Assembly (NCBI GenBank): GCA_017480495.1
Contig: JAFVAQ010000019.1
Location: 1 to 64,000, forward strand
Length of the DNA stretch: 64,000 nucleotides
DNA from: Eubacterium sp.
GTDB taxonomy: Bacteria > Bacillota > Clostridia > Lachnospirales > Lachnospiraceae
Reading direction: 5' to 3'
The translations under genes were made by a program, and so were the position numbers. Under the pieces are notes generated by a model. The model searched no databases, had not been told where the DNA came from, and was given only the letters and a program-made list of their open reading frames with translations. Positions 1-13,505 of the stretch are shown in pieces. Every line of letters starts with the position of its first letter. The first letter of the stretch is position 1.

Positions 1-980
<980 letters not shown>

Positions 981-1029
981 TTATATAATTTTTCTTCATT
1001 GATAAATCACTTTATCCAACTAAAGCAGA

Positions 1030-1058
1030 ATTATATACCATATATTTATATTTGTAAA
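1030..1058 (-). promoter_or_regulatory. Sigma-A promoter of gdhA
   Basis: On the minus strand TTTACA is followed by exactly 17 nt and a perfect TATAAT (-10 at 1030-1035, -35 at 1053-1058). It lies about 65 bp upstream of the gdhA ATG in an AT-rich leader. The rest of the 966-1175 gap shows no other clear element. Confidence 0.8.
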
Positions 1059-1175
1059 TAATAAAATTAAGTTTTTTATGATTTTTATTACGTTTTTTTA
1101 GTTTTTGTCTTAAAATGTTCCTTTTATTAACTTATGTATACTTACTCATAATACTTATGTAAACCACCTTTGCGG

Positions 1176-2609
1176 TTATTCAGCCTTTTCCCATAACACT
1201 ATTCCACTTGTAAATGTATCTGTCCACGTAGCACCTGTACTTACCATCTGCGTCTGGTCTATAGAATTGATCATAATAGTTCTAGTCTTCAGCTTTCCCC
1301 CCGAAGCTCCCCTAACAGATCCAGAGGAATTGATACAATAATGATTGCCATCAACTACTCCAAGATACATCACTGTATGTCCATCCATATAAAGAGCTGT
1401 ACCTGCTGGCACCTCGTCGAGAACTGCTCTTCTGTCACCGTTTCCCAGTCCAGATAGCATAACTCTTTTACAAGGAGTCAGCTCCTGCTGATCTGTATCT
1501 CGTGGCATTATTATTCCAAAGGTTCTGTATATCGATTGTATATATCCAGAACAATCCTCAGAATTAAGAGAAGACCCCCAGCCATAAATATCTCCTAAAC
1601 ATTCAAATGCGGTATTTATAATATTTCTCTCTGTAAGAGGTTGATAACCAACACTCACTCCCGAATGTTCTGGCAGCTGAGTAGCAGCCCTTCCATAGCT
1701 TCCATCAGCATTCCTTATAGGAATATATATCATGTAACTATTAAATGGCGCTCTTCCATCCTCCTCATAGGATATATCGTTTTTGTCAACAAGCTCGAGT
1801 ACAGTTCCCATAGTAAGAACCATCCTTGAAGTATCCGGTGTATATCTATTATCTTCGGTGAATAGCCTATCTGTTGTAACAACAACGAAGTTATCCTCCT
1901 CTGTGAACTTCCAGGCCTTGAGCCATTCTTCCTTATTAGAGCAAAGGGCAACATCCTCAGACCTAATCCAGCCCTCATAGTCACGAGTTCTAACCTTATA
2001 AAAGGAATCATCCTCAGAATGTCCTATGATAAAAACTGGATCATTTACCTTAGCACCTGCTAGCTGGTTGTCATCAAAATTCGCATCCGAACCATTCATC
2101 AAAGAATTAGTCGGACTTCCCTTAACATCTGTTTGACGTACGACGATTCCAAATTCCGCCTCATCCTCAGAGTAACTTTCTAAGTCATACATTCTGCAGC
2201 CCGAGGTCTCGACTATTTTCTTATTTAGAGCTTCAATCTGCGGCTTTGTAATAAGAACCTTATCCGGTTCTTCCTGTATATCTATCCAATACTCTGGATT
2301 ACTCATTTCTTCTGTAACCCCCGGCATGTAAATAATCTTATCTTTCACTTCTTCGACGTCTATATCTGCCTGGATATTATCTACGTTATCACTATCTGTT
2401 TTAGTACTTTCTATACTATCTGTTTCGGTACTATTTTCTACATCCACGTTCAAATCATTACTATCTACATAGTAACTTTCTACAGCGGTACTCCCATCTT
2501 CTACGCTACCCTCATCAGGTTTTGTTATATAAACAAACAAAACGATACTGGCGAATACCACCAGTATCGTTTCTATTATAAAAAGTTTCTTCCATATATT
2601 AGATTTCAT
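1176..2609 (-). CDS. Membrane-anchored SH3-domain NlpC/P60 peptidase
   Basis: Likely cell-wall peptidase cleaving stem peptides outside the membrane. One N-terminal transmembrane segment (about residues 9-28) is followed by an acidic Ser/Thr/Asp-rich linker (about 33-90), an N_NLPC_P60-like region and SH3b domains (a GWIRSEDVAL motif near 213-222). The C-terminal NlpC/P60 domain has Cys353 in the DCSGYIQ motif and His411 in DGHTVMYLG; His423 follows. It is last in a three-gene operon with GH5 and GH16 genes; AGGAG sits 6 nt before the ATG. The domain order is that of the SH3b1/NlpC proteins common in Clostridia. Its position after beta-glucanases is notable, but a joint role is only inferred. 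No convincing terminator is visible downstream. Confidence 0.85.
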   Translation of the reverse strand: MKSNIWKKLFIIETILVVFASIVLFVYITKPDEGSVEDGSTAVESYYVDSNDLNVDVENSTETDSIESTKTDSDNVDNIQADIDVEEVKDKIIYMPGVTEEMSNPEYWIDIQEEPDKVLITKPQIEALNKKIVETSGCRMYDLESYSEDEAEFGIVVRQTDVKGSPTNSLMNGSDANFDDNQLAGAKVNDPVFIIGHSEDDSFYKVRTRDYEGWIRSEDVALCSNKEEWLKAWKFTEEDNFVVVTTDRLFTEDNRYTPDTSRMVLTMGTVLELVDKNDISYEEDGRAPFNSYMIYIPIRNADGSYGRAATQLPEHSGVSVGYQPLTERNIINTAFECLGDIYGWGSSLNSEDCSGYIQSIYRTFGIIMPRDTDQQELTPCKRVMLSGLGNGDRRAVLDEVPAGTALYMDGHTVMYLGVVDGNHYCINSSGSVRGASGGKLKTRTIMINSIDQTQMVSTGATWTDTFTSGIVLWEKAE

Positions 2610-2652
2610 TTCCAGCTCCTGAATACTTTGTAACTTCAGCAGCTGTTACAAA

Positions 2653-3681
2653 CTATATGATCTGAAGCATTTCATCAAAAACGCTCTTCATATGATCATC
2701 CACCAGGCCGAAGTCCATTTCCTTATAGCTCCATGCAGCCCTTCCGATTCCATATTTATCAAAGCAGCTACATATCATACGATACCACTTCACAGTATCC
2801 TCAGGAGTAGCTAGATTAATAACTCCATATTCACCGCAATAAAGCTTTACATCACGTTCCTCAGCGACCCTAATGGCTTCTTGCATCATGTTTTCAAAAT
2901 ATTCTACTCCCATGACACTATCAGCATCATAAGTATCAAATCTCTCAGCGTATCTGTTCAGATTCTGCAGTGTATACTCATCATACTTAGCATATGTAAC
3001 ATCAAATGGCATTCTAAAGGATGTATCCATTCCATCAACCCAGTAACCACCTTGATGTGTGAAAACAAGCGGTTCGTAACAATGGAAATTATACACTATT
3101 CTATCATCAAATGGAACATCCAGATCCTTCAGAGCCTCTATACTATTATTGTAATATCCACCAAGTAATATCTGAATATCGGGTGCATACTTTCTGATTC
3201 TTTCGATGCATTTCCTAGAAATCTTATTCCATATTTCACAGTACTCTTTATCAGTTACTTCGTTGAGCATTTCAAAGCACAGTCTATCTGACAGGTGACC
3301 ATATCTCTTTGCAAACACTTCCCAAAGCTTATAGAATCTTTCCTGATAATCTTCATTTTCGAAGAATCCTGACTCCTGCTCCCCGCTATCGAAGCTGAAG
3401 CCATAAGTCTTATGAAGATCCAGAACCATATTAAGATGATACTTCTCGCACCAATCTATAGCTTTATCGATATATGAAAAACCGTCTTCTTTATAGTTCC
3501 CCTCTTCATCCTCAACCAGATTATAATCAACAGGTATCCTTATATGATCCAGTCCCCATTCACTGATTCTGGCTATATCTGATTCTAAAATGAAATTGTC
3601 ATATCTATCCTTAGTATGGTCACACTGTGAGAGCCATCCACCAAGGTTTATTCCATGCATGTATCCCTCAAAAACCTTCAT
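2653..3681 (-). CDS. Glycoside hydrolase family 5 (glucanase), cytoplasmic
   Basis: Retaining beta-glucan hydrolase of the cellulase/exo-1,3-glucanase type. The 342-residue protein is essentially one (beta/alpha)8 domain: GINLGGWL at the start, HIRIPVDYN near 46-54, catalytic acid Glu141 in FEMLNEV and nucleophile Glu284 in CGEYGV. No signal peptide is present, so it probably trims imported oligosaccharides. The start ATG has AAGGAG 7 nt upstream. It lies 27 bp downstream of the secreted GH16 gene and 43 bp upstream of the NlpC gene, suggesting extracellular chain cleavage by GH16 followed by intracellular cleavage. Exact substrate (1,3-, 1,4- or mixed-linkage glucan) cannot be read from sequence. 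Confidence 0.9.
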   Translation of the reverse strand: MKVFEGYMHGINLGGWLSQCDHTKDRYDNFILESDIARISEWGLDHIRIPVDYNLVEDEEGNYKEDGFSYIDKAIDWCEKYHLNMVLDLHKTYGFSFDSGEQESGFFENEDYQERFYKLWEVFAKRYGHLSDRLCFEMLNEVTDKEYCEIWNKISRKCIERIRKYAPDIQILLGGYYNNSIEALKDLDVPFDDRIVYNFHCYEPLVFTHQGGYWVDGMDTSFRMPFDVTYAKYDEYTLQNLNRYAERFDTYDADSVMGVEYFENMMQEAIRVAEERDVKLYCGEYGVINLATPEDTVKWYRMICSCFDKYGIGRAAWSYKEMDFGLVDDHMKSVFDEMLQII

Positions 3682-3708
3682 ACATTTTCTCCTTATTCAA
3701 GTTTTTTA

Positions 3709-5169
3709 TTAATCTACCTTCTCGAGTCTAACATTCCTTATATGAATAGTTCCAGTGGAGTCCTGATTACCCATATTAAACTCAACACGACCCTTATCAT
3801 CTGTCTCATCCTTCATATCAAACTCGAATTCATAGGTCTGCCAATCAGAAGTAAGATCAACGGATGTATCAGGGAAATATCTTATCCAGTCAACAGTTGG
3901 TGCAGTAACTGCGGCCTTCATCTGTCTATCTTCCTCAGCATATGCTTCAAAGGAGAACTTATACTTTGAGCCCTGTTCCATAGGCATTTCTGTCTGAACA
4001 AGCTGGATAGAATACTCCTCAGAACCGAAGTCCTCTGTGGTTATTACTATCTCTCCATCTTTAATCTCAGCAGCTCCCTTACCACCATTTAGCTGAAGGA
4101 ATTTCCAATCTGTGTCATCTCCCAGGTCCTCTGCCTCAGCAAAATCTGAATTATGAATAAAGTTACCAGTTTCATCTGCCTCTCTCATCTCGAGAACCTT
4201 TTCAGGCTTAGATACATTTTCATCATAGCTATCCTTCTGGAACATACGAACATAGTCAACCTTCATGGAGGCTCTATCATCAAATACCGTTGTCTCATCA
4301 GGACTACCTGGCCAATCTCCACCAACAGCTACATTAAGTATTACATGGAAAGGCTGATCAAATGGTGCTGGATAAGGTTTCTCCTTTGCACCTGGCCACT
4401 TTGTAAACCAATCATTCTCTTCATAATACTGCTCGCCATCAACAAACCACTTAATTAGTCCTGGCTCCCACTCTATAGCAAATGTATGGAAGTCACTTGC
4501 AAAATCGCCCTCCTCAAGAACATATGTTCCCTGGCTCTGCTTATGTGGTTCACCGAAATGAACAGTACCATAATTAATATTCGTACTATTACCCAAAACC
4601 TCAGCGATATCTATCTCACCGCACTTTGGCCACTGTCCATAATTGTCCTCATCCTGAGGCATCATCCAAAATGCTGGCAGGAATCCCTGTCCCTCTGGGA
4701 CTTTTATTCTGGCTTCAATATAGCCATACTTTATATCATGCTTATTCTGAGTATTTACTCGGCCTGAAGCATAGGTTACCTTACCGTCCTCACCTTCTGT
4801 CTTAACAGGCTGAATAACTAGATTACCACCCTCAACAAATGCATAATCTGCAGATGGAATATACTCCTGAAGCTCATTATTAACCCAACCGGCCTTATGC
4901 TCTTCACGATTCCAATCAGCTTCATTTAACTCGGTACCATTGAACTCATCGTGCCAAACAAGATTATATCCAGCTGGCACCTCTACGGCATCCTCACTAA
5001 CATCAGTTGCAGAAGTGTCTACGGCGTCCTCATCACTTGCAACCTCTGTTTCGATGTCTTCGCTATCATTCACTGACTGAACTGTATCCTTGCCGCAAGC
5101 AACAAGACTACCCAGTAGCATACAAATAGCGAGGCTTGAAGAAATAAGTCTAAAACATTTCTTTCTCAT
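3709..5169 (-). CDS. GH16 endo-beta-glucanase lipoprotein with C-terminal carbohydrate-binding module
   Basis: Secreted, lipid-anchored beta-1,3(4)-glucanase. Residues 1-25 form a lipoprotein signal with lipobox SLVAC (Cys25), then an acidic linker to about residue 62. The GH16 domain spans about 66-316 with catalytic motif EIDIAE (Glu185 nucleophile, Asp187, Glu190 acid/base), the bulged spacing typical of laminarinases rather than lichenases. A C-terminal beta-sandwich (about 335-484) looks like a CBM4/9-type module. GGGAGG lies 6 nt before the ATG and a promoter is at 5235-5264. First gene of the beta-glucan operon. Laminarin, callose, fungal or cereal mixed-linkage glucan are all plausible substrates. 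Confidence 0.92.
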   Translation of the reverse strand: MRKKCFRLISSSLAICMLLGSLVACGKDTVQSVNDSEDIETEVASDEDAVDTSATDVSEDAVEVPAGYNLVWHDEFNGTELNEADWNREEHKAGWVNNELQEYIPSADYAFVEGGNLVIQPVKTEGEDGKVTYASGRVNTQNKHDIKYGYIEARIKVPEGQGFLPAFWMMPQDEDNYGQWPKCGEIDIAEVLGNSTNINYGTVHFGEPHKQSQGTYVLEEGDFASDFHTFAIEWEPGLIKWFVDGEQYYEENDWFTKWPGAKEKPYPAPFDQPFHVILNVAVGGDWPGSPDETTVFDDRASMKVDYVRMFQKDSYDENVSKPEKVLEMREADETGNFIHNSDFAEAEDLGDDTDWKFLQLNGGKGAAEIKDGEIVITTEDFGSEEYSIQLVQTEMPMEQGSKYKFSFEAYAEEDRQMKAAVTAPTVDWIRYFPDTSVDLTSDWQTYEFEFDMKDETDDKGRVEFNMGNQDSTGTIHIRNVRLEKVD

Positions 5170-5234
5170 AGTAATCCTCCCATAGAATTATTTACGTTTT
5201 CTGATACACTAATGATATATTTTAGACGAAAATA

Positions 5235-5264
5235 ATTATATCGAAATGATTACTTTATTGTCGT
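5235..5264 (-). promoter_or_regulatory. Promoter of the GH16-GH5-NlpC operon
   Basis: Perfect TATAAT (minus strand, 5235-5240) with ACGACA (5259-5264) 18 nt upstream, about 65 bp before the GH16 start codon. The -35 is a partial match. Confidence 0.55.
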
Positions 5265-5314
5265 ATTTATCTACCCATTTATTATGATTTTCTGTTTTCT
5301 ATAACATTTAAATG

Positions 5315-6592
5315 TCATCTCTCAAAAACTATTCTGATTCTGGTTCCTATATCCTTACGAGAAACTATTTCGAAGTGTCCATTATGCTTATCAACTATCC
5401 ATTTAGCGATAGAAAGACCGAGTCCAGTTCCCTGAACCTTTCTGGTATTATCAGCTCGGTAGAATCTCTCAAACATGTGCTTAACATCCACCTCTGCCAT
5501 ACCTATTCCATTATCCTGAACCTGAATATAAGGCAGGCCACTATCTTTTGCAACACCAAGTGAGAGAACTATCTCGTCTCCTTCCTTAGTATATTTAGCA
5601 GCATTATCAACAAGTATTCGCATAGCCTGTTTTATCATTGAGGCATCTGCATTTAACATCACATTACTACTCTGCTCATTAAATCTATATACATGCTTTT
5701 CATCTATCATGAGCGACTCTTCATAGATTTCTCTCATGATATCATTAAGCAATACATTCTCAAAATTCATTGTATTTCTACCAGCATCACCTCTAGCAAG
5801 GAACAAAAGCTGTTCTACTAGATGATTCATGTGGTCTGTCTCATGCTTAATTGCGGTTATCGATTCCTCCAGTATTTCCTCATCATCCTTTCCCCATCTA
5901 TCCAGCATATCCGCATAACCCTTGATAACTGATATAGGGGTTCTCAGCTCATGCGAGGCATCATTAACAAATCTTGCCTGCTGCAGGTATGTATCATGCA
6001 TTCTATGAAGCATGTTATTCATAGCCGCCTCTATACCCTGGAGATCTGAATCCTCGAGAGAAAGCTCCGTAGTTTGTTCTGGCGAAATGTGTTCTATAGC
6101 ATTTTCAATTGTATGATACTTGCTCTCATCAAAAGAGATCTTGCTTATCTCATCCGCTCTCAGCGCTATCTCATTTATAGGATTCAGAGTTTTCTTAATC
6201 CTTCTATATTCGCCATAGTACGAGAAAACAATATTCATAAACTGGAATACCATCGCAACTATAACCAAACCACAAATAATGATAAAAGGCTCAAATACCT
6301 TCTCATTTATTAGTACATCTTTTCCAGATTTAACAACATAAGTAAGATTTTGGAATCCCTCACCCCTTGTAGTAAAGGACCTAACGTAATGAATATTTAT
6401 TTTAGTTAGTCCTTCCTCTAGATTGCCATTTCCAAACTTACTAGTCTCAATATTCAGGAGCCATATAAAGGATAAGGCGATAAATAGAAAAAGATCGGCA
6501 GCAAAAAAAGCTCCTATCTTCGCACCGACTTGCTGTCCGTGAAGCTTAAGAGCTATTGATGACATTTTCTTTTGTTCTTTCCCTCTGCTCAT
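5315..6592 (-). CDS. Two-component sensor histidine kinase
   Basis: Membrane sensor that phosphorylates the response regulator encoded just upstream. Two transmembrane segments (about 28-47 and 102-124) bracket a short extracytoplasmic loop of about 55 residues. A HAMP-like linker follows, then HisKA with phosphoacceptor His214 in DASHELRTP and HATPase_c with LVDNAAKYT (N box), DNGIGM (G1) and GTGLGLSIAKW (G2). The ATG is 1 nt past the regulator stop, with AAGGGA as ribosome site, so the two are translationally coupled. The architecture matches ArlS/CssS-like kinases. No ligand can be deduced. It is separated from the glucanase operon by its promoter, and control of that operon is possible but unproven. 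Confidence 0.93.
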   Translation of the reverse strand: MSRGKEQKKMSSIALKLHGQQVGAKIGAFFAADLFLFIALSFIWLLNIETSKFGNGNLEEGLTKINIHYVRSFTTRGEGFQNLTYVVKSGKDVLINEKVFEPFIIICGLVIVAMVFQFMNIVFSYYGEYRRIKKTLNPINEIALRADEISKISFDESKYHTIENAIEHISPEQTTELSLEDSDLQGIEAAMNNMLHRMHDTYLQQARFVNDASHELRTPISVIKGYADMLDRWGKDDEEILEESITAIKHETDHMNHLVEQLLFLARGDAGRNTMNFENVLLNDIMREIYEESLMIDEKHVYRFNEQSSNVMLNADASMIKQAMRILVDNAAKYTKEGDEIVLSLGVAKDSGLPYIQVQDNGIGMAEVDVKHMFERFYRADNTRKVQGTGLGLSIAKWIVDKHNGHFEIVSRKDIGTRIRIVFER

Positions 6593-6593
6593 A

Positions 6594-7334
6594 CTATCCC
6601 TTTATGACATATCCGACACCGCGGACTGTCTGTATCATTTTAACGTCATATACCTCGTCTATCTTAGTACGGAGGTATCTCACATAAACATCTATAACAT
6701 TAGTCTCTCCGAGATAATCATAACCGCAAACCCTTTCCAACAGAGTATCTCGAGAGAGAACTATATCCATATTTTCCAGGAGGACCTGAAGCATAACAAA
6801 TTCACGATTTGTCAGCTCTATACTATGTCCATCATAGGTGACGGAGTGTTTAGGAACATCCAGTACTAGGCTATTCCATCTATATACTCCGTCAGCAATC
6901 TTACCATTTTTATCTTCTGCCACCTCATCAGAAGTAAATGCCCCACCAACAGCGGCTACTGCGCCTGCATTTCCATGAAGCTTAAGCGCAACTCTGATTC
7001 TAGCCAGAAGCTCTTCTATAGCAAATGGTTTAGTTATATAATCCACCGCTCCCGCATCCAGTCCAGAAACCTTATCCATTACAGCATCTCTTGCAGTAAG
7101 CAGAATAACTGGAGTCTGCTTCTCACGGTGAAGCCTACGTAAAACCTCTAGGCCATTTAATTCTGGGAGCATAATATCTAGGAGAATCAGATCATAGTCT
7201 TTCTGAAGAGCCATTTCAAGCGCACTTCGCCCATCACCAACCTTGTCTACCTGATAACCTTCATGCTTCAGTTCAAGCTCCGTAAATCTGGCTAGCTTCT
7301 CTTCATCTTCTACTACTAAAATATATGCTCCCAT
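6594..7334 (-). CDS. OmpR/PhoB-family response regulator
   Basis: DNA-binding transcription regulator. The receiver domain (1-120) has the acidic pair Glu9/Asp10, phosphoacceptor Asp53 in LLDIMLPE, the conserved Thr in LLTARD and Lys in ITKPF. A linker of about 35 residues leads to a winged-helix trans_reg_C domain (about 150-245) with LTNREFVMLQ and YVRYLRTKID. AAGGA lies 7 nt before the ATG. Downstream partner is the kinase at 5315-6592. Upstream is the DUF4342 gene, with a hairpin at 7352-7375 between them. Two 11-bp direct repeats near 8141-8162, in front of the DUF4342 gene, are candidate binding sites. Confidence 0.95.
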   Translation of the reverse strand: MGAYILVVEDEEKLARFTELELKHEGYQVDKVGDGRSALEMALQKDYDLILLDIMLPELNGLEVLRRLHREKQTPVILLTARDAVMDKVSGLDAGAVDYITKPFAIEELLARIRVALKLHGNAGAVAAVGGAFTSDEVAEDKNGKIADGVYRWNSLVLDVPKHSVTYDGHSIELTNREFVMLQVLLENMDIVLSRDTLLERVCGYDYLGETNVIDVYVRYLRTKIDEVYDVKMIQTVRGVGYVIKG

Positions 7335-7351
7335 TTATTAATCCTTTCAAA

Positions 7352-7375
7352 GAGTCAGGGAACTATCCCTGACTC
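7352..7375 (-). terminator. Intercistronic hairpin between DUF4342 gene and response regulator
   Basis: GAGTCAGGGA and TCCCTGACTC form a perfect 10-bp stem with a 4-nt loop. On the minus strand only TTT follows, so termination is probably partial; the stem could also protect the upstream mRNA. Confidence 0.5.
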
Positions 7376-7382
7376 CTTTTTA

Positions 7383-8024
7383 TTAATTATTTGTATTATC
7401 AGCTGGTCCTTCTACTGTACCCTCAAAAGCACCATCAACTGTCTCAGCAGTTGACTGAACCGGCTCCTGTGGAGCAGCTGCAGTTGGTGCATTGTTGAAG
7501 CTCTCATTGAAGCTTGTCTTTACCTTACCAGCGAAATCAGAAGCCTGATTCATTACATTATTTACTTCAGCGGCATCGTTCTTACCAACGATCGAATATC
7601 TGCAGTCACAGAACAGTGACACAATGATAACGATTACAAGCAGCTCCCATGCACAAAGAAGTGCGATAATTGATATCCAAAGAGGAAGCTTGATGATTTC
7701 CTGACCATTTCTTACAACCTTCAGTGAATTATCTACTGTATATTGGAAACCTCTCTTGATAGCAGCTCCGATATCCTTGAAGATACTCTTGCCCTTTGTA
7801 TCATTTGTCTTCTCAACTGCTGCTGGCACATCTCTGTAAACACTCTGCTGTGCTTCGCTAGTTGTGTACTGACTCTGCTGTGGGCCCTGAACCTTACCAG
7901 CCTTCTCAAGAGCTATCATAGCATCTAAGATATCTCCGTTTGCTTCCTCAAGAGCTTTCTTCGCATCCTCATAAGAAACATTTGCCTTCTGTACTAACTT
8001 TTCAACCTTCTCGAATTCTTCCAT
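7383..8024 (-). CDS. DUF4342/UBA-like domain membrane protein
   Basis: Unknown function. Residues 1-40 form a UBA-like helical domain (VSYEDAKKALEEANGD motif) known as DUF4342 in Clostridia. A hydrophobic membrane segment (about 118-140) is preceded by a short basic helix, and the C-terminus is Ala/Pro/Thr-rich and disordered. The start is placed at the ATG at 8024 because GAGG lies 9 nt before it; the TTG further upstream at 8039 overlaps that ribosome site. It precedes the response regulator and kinase and may be co-transcribed with them. UBA domains bind partner proteins; here a sensory accessory role is only a guess. Confidence 0.75.
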   Translation of the reverse strand: MEEFEKVEKLVQKANVSYEDAKKALEEANGDILDAMIALEKAGKVQGPQQSQYTTSEAQQSVYRDVPAAVEKTNDTKGKSIFKDIGAAIKRGFQYTVDNSLKVVRNGQEIIKLPLWISIIALLCAWELLVIVIIVSLFCDCRYSIVGKNDAAEVNNVMNQASDFAGKVKTSFNESFNNAPTAAAPQEPVQSTAETVDGAFEGTVEGPADNTNN

Positions 8025-8228
8025 AATTTTAAACCTCAACTTTCTTTTTAAACTATTCCAATAACTAAGATTTGTTATCGGTTATTTCCTTTTGACAATT
8101 CACATTCTAATCTTAATAAATGAAATAGTCTTTAGAGAAAGATTAAAATTAGATTAAAATAGTTATACCATAAATCAGCCTCCACCATCAATAGCAGCAG
8201 ATGCCTGCTAGCCCTACTTGAGCTTATA

Positions 8229-8237
8229 TGGTACAAT
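8229..8237 (+). promoter_or_regulatory. Extended -10 promoter for the glycerophosphotransferase gene
   Basis: TG-n-TACAAT (TATGGTACAAT context) 45 bp upstream of the ATG at 8282, with no good -35. The same TATGGTACAAT string occurs in front of purA. The ribosome site is the AGGTG of taggtgaaatt. Confidence 0.6.
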
Positions 8238-8281
8238 GGTTGTTAGTTTTGTGAGGATAAAATAATTAACTAGGTGAAATT

Positions 8282-9862
8282 ATGACATATTATATTGATT
8301 ATATAAAATGGGATAGAATCTGGGTCTACTTTCATTTCCAAACCAAGAAGGACAACCGTCCTATCTATCTGGTAAGTCTGGATGGCCGTTACAGGATACC
8401 TCTCATTGAGGATCATCCCAACACTTACAAACTGAATATAACAAACCCTGGAAATGCCGCTATGCTTCCTACCTGTGTCTATCAGCTAAGAGCTTATGAT
8501 GGCACTCATGTCGCATGTGTAGCCTGGATGAATCCGCAGGAATGTAATAGAGAATTTATATATTTCCATTCTGAGAGATCCTATAAGGTTCAGTTCACAA
8601 ATAGAAATGGTTTCAAGATGCTCACCACCGATGGCGTCAGAAAGAATCTGAATACCGTAACACGTATTCTCTCACTGATAAGACGCACCAAGCATAACAC
8701 AGCAAAAACTGTTCTTAGAAGCATTTACCGTCTGGAGCATTTACTGCATCATAGGAAAACTCCACTTAATAGACAGAATCCTAATATCCTACTTATGTCT
8801 GATATGAGTGAGGAAATGGGATCTAATATGGCAGCCTTCAAAAATGCTCTCGATAGACGCGGCTTTAAATATGATACTTCTCTTAGATCTGTAACTACAA
8901 AGCATTATTCTTTAAGAGAATGGATAAGGACTCTTCGCAAGATTGCAAGAGCCGACTTTATCTTTCTGGACGACCATTCTCAGACCACTGACTGGCTTAA
9001 GATAAAAGGAACAATTATAACTCAGCTCTGGCACTCAGGAGCCGGATTTAAATCCACAGGCTACAGCCGATTTGGTATGCCTGCAAGTCCCGCTCCACAA
9101 TCAGGCCACCGCCAGTACACATATGGTATAGCTGGTTCCAGGAAGATAAGACATTTCTTCTCTGAGGTTTGGGGAATAAATGACGAACAAGTTCTTCCAA
9201 CAGGTATGCCACGTCTAGATGAATTTCTGAATGAAGAATATAGAAAAAATACTACTAAGAATATACTTAAGGATTACCCTATTCTTAATAAATATCGTGG
9301 CAAGAAGCAGTTTATTCTATTCGCCCCAACATACCGAGGTGAAAATAAGCGCCACGCCTACTATCCAATTGAAAAGCTTGATATGGGTAAAATCTACAAG
9401 ATGTGTAAAGAAACAAATTCACTATTCATATTTAAGATGCATCCATATGTTGCACCCGTTCAAATACCTGAGGAGTATAGTGACAAGATTCTAGATCTTA
9501 CGAACTACAAGAATATAAATGATCTGTTCTATATAACTGATCTTCTTATAACTGATTATTCTTCTAATATATATGAGTTCTCACTTATGAAGAAGCCTAT
9601 GCTCTTCTATGCATATGATATAGATGAATATAGCAAAGAAAGAGGTTTCCACAGAGACTACCGCGAAAATGTTCCCGGTAAGATCGTAGAAACCTTTGAT
9701 GACATGATCAAAGCCATCTATAACAAAGACTTTGATTTTAAACGTGTTGAAGAATACATTAACAACAACTTCGAAAATGTAGATACTCACGCCTGCGACC
9801 GTATAATAGACTGGATAATTCTTAATAAAAAACGTGATTATGAAGAAAACAGCAGCCATTAG
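8282..9862 (+). CDS. CDP-glycerol glycerophosphotransferase family protein (TagB/TagF-like)
   Basis: Transfers glycerol-phosphate from CDP-glycerol onto a wall or lipid-linked polymer at the inner membrane face. About 170 N-terminal residues form a beta-rich region. The GT-B-like catalytic domain then carries QLWHSGAGFK, LFAPTYRG, FKMHP, LLITDYSS and the final FYAYDIDEY segment, which are the signature motifs of the TagB/TagF family. Length 526 is normal for one-domain members. No transmembrane segment is present, consistent with peripheral attachment. The gene is monocistronic between its own promoter and a bidirectional terminator. Whether it primes or polymerises (poly)glycerol phosphate cannot be told. 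Confidence 0.88.
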   Translation: MTYYIDYIKWDRIWVYFHFQTKKDNRPIYLVSLDGRYRIPLIEDHPNTYKLNITNPGNAAMLPTCVYQLRAYDGTHVACVAWMNPQECNREFIYFHSERSYKVQFTNRNGFKMLTTDGVRKNLNTVTRILSLIRRTKHNTAKTVLRSIYRLEHLLHHRKTPLNRQNPNILLMSDMSEEMGSNMAAFKNALDRRGFKYDTSLRSVTTKHYSLREWIRTLRKIARADFIFLDDHSQTTDWLKIKGTIITQLWHSGAGFKSTGYSRFGMPASPAPQSGHRQYTYGIAGSRKIRHFFSEVWGINDEQVLPTGMPRLDEFLNEEYRKNTTKNILKDYPILNKYRGKKQFILFAPTYRGENKRHAYYPIEKLDMGKIYKMCKETNSLFIFKMHPYVAPVQIPEEYSDKILDLTNYKNINDLFYITDLLITDYSSNIYEFSLMKKPMLFYAYDIDEYSKERGFHRDYRENVPGKIVETFDDMIKAIYNKDFDFKRVEEYINNNFENVDTHACDRIIDWIILNKKRDYEENSSH

Positions 9863-9888
9863 TTTTTATAAACTATGACTGCTGTTTT
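9846..9888. terminator. Bidirectional terminator between glycerophosphotransferase gene and glpK
   Basis: AAAACAGCAG (9846-9855) pairs with CTGCTGTTTT (9879-9888), and TAGTTT/AAACTA form an inner stem around TTAT. A and T tracts flank both sides, so it can stop both convergent genes. The stem overlaps the last codons of the plus-strand gene. Confidence 0.85.
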
Positions 9889-9911
9889 AAAATGACGATA
9901 TTTTATACTAT

Positions 9912-13386
<3,475 letters not shown>

Positions 13387-13421
13387 AAGCATTCCCCAAA
13401 TACCATCACGTAGTTACCATA

Positions 13422-13450
13422 ATTATACTTTATAAAAGCAGTAATAACAA
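13422..13450 (-). promoter_or_regulatory. Promoter of the EAL-glpK transcript
   Basis: TTGTTA, 17 nt, TATAAT on the minus strand (-35 at 13445-13450, -10 at 13422-13427), about 36 bp upstream of the start codon. Confidence 0.75.
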
Positions 13451-13505
13451 GAAAATAAGCACCAAAACACTATACATTTCCGATGTGACACGTTATTTAC
13501 ATAAT

